Source: Umbelopsis isabellina (Eukaryota > Mucoromycota > Umbelopsidomycetes > Umbelopsidales > Umbelopsidaceae). Taken from it: a stretch of DNA of 64,000 nucleotides. Under the pieces are notes generated by a model. It was given only the letters and a program-made list of their open reading frames with translations, made no database searches and was not told the origin of the DNA. The stretch covers positions 186,001 to 250,000 of the forward strand of contig JAEPQZ010000006.1 of NCBI GenBank assembly GCA_016758905.1, written 5' to 3'. Made by a program: the position numbers and the translations under genes. Below, piece by piece: positions 62,266-64,000 of the stretch (positions are counted from its first letter, which is position 1; the number at the start of each line of letters is the position of its first letter).

Positions 62266-64000
62266 ATGTTCAATAGCTCAGCCTCTCCCGCCACTAGGCT
62301 GGTACTCAGTGACTCTGAGACGAGCTTATTGCTAGATTCATTAGAATGGAGATACGCTTTGACCCCAACGGGAGAACTGGCTCCAGAAGCTGCCATGGCC
62401 GTTAGTATAAGACCAATCTGTCATTTGGTTAAGCGCACGGACAGATTTGTGACAGAGATCACAACCCAGTCAAATTGGACGAGAAATCTGGTGCAGAATA
62501 ATGTGCTTTGGGGCAATACCGATTTTGATGATCTTCAAGTATTGGCACAGTGTAAAATGTTGTTTCCTCACATGATGAAAGAATTGCCGTTACCACAAAG
62601 TGGCACATCTGTCCGAAAAATACTACATCTAGTTCAGTGTGAAACGATGGGTCACTTTTCACTTGTAAACGTGATGCGAGCCGTCAAATCGTTAGAGCAA
62701 AAGTTACATGAAGCTGTTCTGTCTTGGCCCGAGAATAAGTCATCGTGCTACGAGGCACTTGATAAAGTATTTGGCACCTATGGATTTCTGATGCCGACAA
62801 AAATTACATTAGGTACAGGAACCGTTTCCGTTTTAATAATATGACGTGCATCAACAATAACATTCAATTCCTTTCCACCTTTATTAATGCGAACTTCAGG
62901 AAAGAAAAAGATTGTGCGACAAGAGTATATAGAAGATTCTACTAGATCCAAAGCTGCTTTCATGGTAGCAAAAGCTCAGGCAAATAAATCGTTGGCAAGG
63001 ATAAACTCCATGGATGAGCTGAAAGGTACACATGGTAAGCAAAATACAGGTGCATGGATTGGTATTTCACTCGCACATACTTAACAATTTTATCCCAGTG
63101 TTTAAACCCAAAGCCGATATTATCAAGCGACCATACGATATACTGTTATACACCTCACAAGAGGGGCCAGGAACACAATTTGAATCATGGGAGGTAAGTA
63201 CATCATACCATGGACCCTTTCAGCGATTCTGGGACCTGATCAAATTTACATAGATAATTAAACGCACTGAATTGCAACCAATTTATGAAGTACTACCAAC
63301 TGAACTGGGTCGCAAAATTCAAGCCGTGCTGTATGAAAGAGCCAATCCCATACGAGTTGGTGATACCATACGACTGCAAAATCTTGCAAACCAAAAATAT
63401 CTCGCGTGGAGATTGAATGAACATAATATCGAACCGGGGCTTTGCCTACCAACAGCAGACTCCAGCTTATTACGTCTAGCACAATGGAGACTGCGACGCT
63501 CGGATAATGTGAAAGCGGTCAATGCCCAGGTGAAATATGGTCATGCAATATTCATCGAAGCCGTACTTGGCCCGGTTGATAGCGATTTGTGTGTTCTGCT
63601 TTCACTAAAAGACGACAAATCCAATGACCGACAAGAACTTTTATTGCTACAGAATAAGGATTGGAACGAGGACTCGTCCTTCCTTGTTGAATATATCCTC
63701 ACAAGCGCAGAACCAGAAACTGTGGATATGCAAATATCAAAGATTAAGCCACTTAACCATGGCGACATCATATTCTTATCCCAGAAGAAAATGGCAAGGT
63801 ATCTATCTTCCAAAAAAGTAGATGATGAGATCAAAGGTCCCGCACAACTGAGGCGGAGGTCCAGTAGTTTTGGAAGTGCGAGTGCTGTGATAAGCCGCAT
63901 ACGGCGTATGTCGCTAACGCGAAGTACAATTGCCATGGCGGCCAGTCAAAGCGGTATGGAATGGGATAAAATACAATTTGTCGAATGCGGAAGTGACGCT
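62266..64000 (+). CDS. MACPF-like protein, 3' end beyond the window
   Basis: Four exons so far: 62266-62811, about 62901-63028, about 63102-63193 and 63254-64000 (still open). All joins are GT-AG and in frame. An in-frame stop just upstream supports the ATG at 62266. The first part has ALDKVFGTYGFLMPTKITLG, close to the YG(T/Y)xxPxxIxLG pattern of MACPF-domain proteins common in Mucoromycota and Glomeromycotina. Then come FESWE and IIKRTELQPIYEVLPTELGR, also typical after that domain. The last part (RVGDTIRLQNLANQKYLAW, HGDIIFLSQKKMARYLSS) looks like MIR or beta-trefoil repeats. Pore formation is not implied: many fungal members have no known function. Identification is tentative. Confidence 0.5.

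Overview
The window looks like nuclear DNA of a filamentous fungus, most likely Mucoromycota (a Mucorales-type early-diverging fungus). Most genes carry several short GT-AG introns (about 55-110 nt) with CTAAC/TTAAC-like branch points. The ER Hsp70 ends in HDEL, and there is a Pho85-type cyclin. The set also includes animal/plant-like families often lost in ascomycete yeasts: an SMG5-type NMD factor, a focadhesin/RST1-like protein, PPT1, a caleosin and a ceruloplasmin-like protein. No rRNA, convincing tRNA, CRISPR array, transposon or virus-derived element was recognised. Gene models were assembled by hand by joining open frames across consensus splice sites, so single junctions may be off; all assignments rest on remembered family motifs, without a database search.

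Layout: 1-1542 (+) 3' part of a secreted subtilase; 3041-4228 (-) unknown secreted protein; 4925-5773 (+) penta-EF-hand protein; 5923-7509 (-) palmitoyl-protein thioesterase; 8551-11718 (+) TBC Rab-GAP; 12145-14212 (-) BiP/Kar2; 15019-16199 (-) multi-pass membrane protein; 17238-18644 (+) actin-capping protein alpha; 18784-19609 (+) ribosomal protein eL14; 19755-23088 (-) EST1/SMG5-like protein; 23378-27737 (-) DUSP-USP deubiquitinase; 28803-31510 (+) mitochondrial ABC transporter Atm1; 31644-31985 (-) small MLRQ/NDUFA4-like protein; 33251-34402 (+) Pho85-type cyclin; 34729-35280 (-) membrane protein; 35585-37714 (-) RMD1/DUF155; 37922-38861 (-) secreted 2H phosphoesterase-like protein; 38965-40370 (+) two-domain ceruloplasmin-like cupredoxin; 40710-41962 (+) double HMG-box protein; 42423-46048 (+) disordered protein; 46307-51964 (+) focadhesin-like protein; 52082-53570 (+) GT-like half of L-arabinokinase; 53809-54210 (-) APC15-like; 54439-55653 (-) MSP-domain protein; 57254-59169 (-) caleosin-domain protein; 61198-61962 (-) unknown small protein; 62266-64000 (+) MACPF-like protein running off the end.

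There is no operon logic. The genes are mostly housekeeping (ER folding, mitochondrial Fe-S export, actin, translation, RNA decay, ubiquitin, lysosomal depalmitoylation) mixed with fungal proteins of unknown role. The points most worth a second look are the focadhesin-like and SMG5-like RNA-decay factors, the secreted 2H/cupredoxin divergent pair, the arabinokinase GT half without its kinase, the caleosin with repeated N-terminal modules, and two GC-AG introns with identical donors.
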